A DNA stretch of 60,000 bases from Bolinopsis microptera. Its lineage: Eukaryota; Ctenophora; Tentaculata; Lobata; Bolinopsidae. Shown here piece after piece: positions 57,648-60,000 of this stretch. Every line of letters begins with the position of its first letter. Position 1 is the first letter of the stretch. The stretch spans positions 18,385,401 through 18,445,400 of the forward strand of contig NC_087082.1 of assembly GCF_026151205.1 (NCBI RefSeq). Direction: 5' to 3'. The notes beneath the pieces were generated by a model. The model searched no databases. It was not told the origin of the DNA and saw nothing but the letters and a program-made list of their open reading frames with translations. A program made the translations under genes and the position numbers.

Positions 57648-58017
57648 CTGTAATAGTAAGCAATGCTTGAGACGATTATATTTATTAAATTAAATTTTAA
57701 TACATTAGATATTAAGACTTTTCAGTTTATTTAACATAATATCCCATCGTACATGGGATAGAACTCTTCCCATTTACGAAGTCGCACATTTCTGGGTATT
57801 AAGCAATGGTATAACGGTACACAAAATTCGACGGTATATAATCTGGCAAGTTTTAGAATTTTTGCTGTACTTCATTAACATGAACACTAACAGCATCTTA
57901 CCTTAAAATGTCCAAAATATTTGGTCAGATATATTAAGTTGAGTAGTTGCAAAAGCAATGATGGTAAAACTTATTCCTAAATTAAAATCATGTCGCGAAT
58001 TGTTTTGTTACACTCAC

Positions 58018-58209
58018 TAGGGCATTTCTTTGCGTTGCAGATCTGATACTCGGTACTATTCCCACAATATGACCTACCCAATGGGGTAACCATAACAATC
58101 ATTGTATCTTTATTTATACACAGCCTATATCTGGATCTAGTGCCTCCTCCACAGTCGGCTGAACAATCTGACCAGCTATAGAAATCACCCCAAGAAAATC
58201 TTTCAAGAT
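58018..58209 (-). CDS. Receptor exon, thrombospondin type 1 domain
   Basis: The acceptor tgtttcag ends at 58210, the donor gtgagt starts at 58017, and the exon is 192 nt with phase 1 at both ends. Encodes FSWGDFYSWSDCSADCGGGT, RSRYRLCINKDT, GRSYCGNSTEYQICNAKKCP: W-x-x-W-S-x-C-S-x-x-C-G-G-G-x-x-x-R and the six cysteines of a TSP1 repeat. TSP1 repeats bind glycosaminoglycans and matrix proteins. It is the most 5' exon I can place; the signal-peptide exon must lie further right or off the window. Known coding length from here is 1,418 residues. Confidence 0.85.
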
Positions 58210-58249
58210 CTGAAACAGTCATGTAATTGTATAGTATACTAAAATCCCG

Positions 58250-59700
58250 CTAGTCAAAATCATTTATGTTTAAACTCTAATCTCTTCACCATTTAACTTT
58301 AAGGATCTGTACTGCATAAAGTATGGATTTTATTTGAAATTGACGACAACGTTAAAAGTATTCGAATTCCCTAATCGATACCATTTACCGCATCAAAAAA
58401 TATATCAATCAGAACCTAAGTTATGAATAGTTATAGCGTGTGCGTAAATGTGAGCTAGTCATGACGTATCATCAAAAGATAAAAGCATAAAGCATAACAA
58501 CGCACGTTGCAAATCTGTTTTGCTCGCGCACTGGCAATGTTTTGATGTTACTACACAACGGCGCAGGTAACCTTTAATGAAATTACGACACTATTCTAAC
58601 GTTTATTTTACCTCACTTCCGACGTTAATTATAAGAAATCTAAAGCCTAAATCAAAATTCTAAGAATGCTATATACCTATTCCTATCCTTTTTTTACAAC
58701 CCTGCTAAAAATGGCGAGGTTTCAACCCATTTGCGAGCTAAAATTAGCTTACCAGATGGTCATTTTTGGTCGATGTCCAGCTGTTGCCGGGGGGATTTCG
58801 TCAAGTTTAAAATATAGTATAGATAACCAGAAAAACTATGTGTTCGTCAAATATGTGGTTCAACTAACTACATACTTAAATGATTATTAAGAACTAGTAC
58901 TTGGTTCAATCGAACATTCTTCCGGGCTGCCCGCATAGACTAGGTCTGTCTAGCCCAAATTTATTCTTATGACTTTATGAAATTCGTTGACCATAACTCG
59001 CACTATTTTCACATCAAACACCTTTTTTAGAACAACTTCTTATGTAGTTATTCTGGTTTACATCGTTTCCGGTTTTGTTTGATATGAGTTTATAATTTTA
59101 TATAAGGCAGCAAGACATTATTTATAATCTCAGGGAATAGTGATCGTGAATCTATTACCTCTCCTATTCCAATGGCTATAGTGCGTGATGAAGAATCACA
59201 TCCTTTACGAGGTGCCCTTATTAAGTGTGTTAATCTATCCTGGGTGAACAGATTGTTATGGACCAATGAAATAGACTGTCTTGCTAGACCTCTAAATAGA
59301 GGCGGAAATAGATTGATTAGTAATAAGAAATATACATCGTCATATTATAATCAATAATACATTACACCTTCCCTTCACAAATGAATTTACTTTTCAGGAT
59401 AAAATCGAACGAAATCGAAATGATACGTGCGTGCTCCGCGCACTAAAATTACATAAAATGTTCGTTGAGATAAAACTTGTACACTAAAATCCCGTTTGGC
59501 GTCGCGCCCTACGTCAATGAATTACTAGTTTAAAAACAGAATTCCTGGATTACACTGTCATAATAGCGCTAAATAATCTCCTCAGGTCTATTATTGTTTC
59601 TGAACACCCTGGATTGCTTACAAATTTTTTTTAAACAATTTAATGCTGTACAAAAGTATAAAAGTGTACTACACGTGTGCATAAAAAATGTGCTTTACAA
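58250..59700. other. No gene recognised
   Basis: Probably upstream intron or promoter of the receptor gene. Short frames at 58666-58890 and 59172-59357 have no domain or splice support. Confidence 0.4.
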
Positions 59701-59736
59701 AACAAACAAAAAAGTGCTTTACAATACATGCAAGAT

Positions 59737-59994
59737 TCAGGGGTTCACGAACCCGGTGTTTGCATTATACCTGATCTGAGGTTTTGCACTCAACCTGCCC
59801 GAGCGTCTAACTGGCTCCTGACCACTGATCTGAGTGCTAGATTGTGTCGGTTGGTTACTAGTCACAGCTGGCGCTCCTTCTCTACTTGGACCCGGCTGCT
59901 GCTGAACTGTTATCACAGGTTGTTCAATATTCCTCGGCTCAGTGTTTCTTTCTGGTATCTCAATTTGCTGCTTCTGTAACTCGATTACTGGCAC
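59737..59994 (-). CDS. C-terminal end of a retroelement polyprotein, cut by window edge
   Basis: The frame ends QEPVRRSGRLSAKPQIRYNA plus NTGFVNP and a stop at 59737. A Gln/Pro/Ser-rich linker followed by RRSGR-x-x-x-x-P is the usual C-terminus of Ty3/gypsy-type LTR retrotransposon Pol proteins. The start lies beyond 60000. No catalytic domain is in the window, so the class is an inference. Confidence 0.5.
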   Translation of the reverse strand: MPVIELQKQQIEIPERNTEPRNIEQPVITVQQQPGPSREGAPAVTSNQPTQSSTQISGQEPVRRSGRLSAKPQIRYNANTGFVNP

Positions 59995-60000
59995 TAACCG

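Overview
The window is nuclear DNA from an invertebrate animal. Genes are sparse and split by introns with GT-AG boundaries. Most predicted exons begin and end in phase 1, as in extracellular domain shuffling, and encode metazoan ectodomain modules (LDL-receptor class A, SRCR, CCP/sushi, discoidin-like, thrombospondin type 1, EphR/GCC2-like cysteine repeats) next to signal peptides and transmembrane segments. I cannot name the phylum from sequence alone. Exon joins were deduced by hand from splice motifs and reading phase and have no transcript support.

Layout. 1-10 kb holds no gene. It contains a satellite of about 340 bp units, a 61-bp minisatellite, a decayed LINE reverse transcriptase and a dispersed repeat split by a solo LTR. 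10.35-22.3 kb is a direct segmental duplication on the + strand. The right copy encodes an intact 627-residue SRCR/cysteine-rich single-pass receptor (18628-18667 joined to 19954-21797). The left copy (11579-11618 joined to 13968-14911) stops before the membrane segment. Between them, on the - strand, is a four-exon gene for a secreted discoidin-like/CCP/CCP protein (16897 down to 15203) with a GC-AG intron. 22-30 kb is repeats, an R2-like or similar retroelement fragment and two exons of an unidentified - strand gene. 30.9-45.6 kb is a complete five-exon - strand gene for a 215-residue type I membrane protein with two LDLa modules. Its large introns hold two fold-back elements (32.4-37.35 kb), mariner debris, a three-kilobase RTE-like LINE broken by an LTR-like insert, and a host repeat carrying three small transposons. 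46-51 kb has another fold-back element, a hAT-like transposon with a smaller one nested in it, and one orphan exon. 51.6-58.2 kb is the 3' part of a - strand gene for a large receptor with the order TSP1, SRCR, several LDLa modules and a rhodopsin-like seven-transmembrane domain. The right edge cuts through a retroelement polyprotein end.

Working picture: four neighbouring genes encode secreted or membrane recognition-type proteins, two of them with tyrosine motifs in short cytoplasmic tails. That fits a recognition, adhesion or immune-like locus being remodelled by duplication and transposons. Function is inferred from domains only. The structurally most unusual DNA is the set of fold-back elements whose inverted arms are arrays of 11-bp units.
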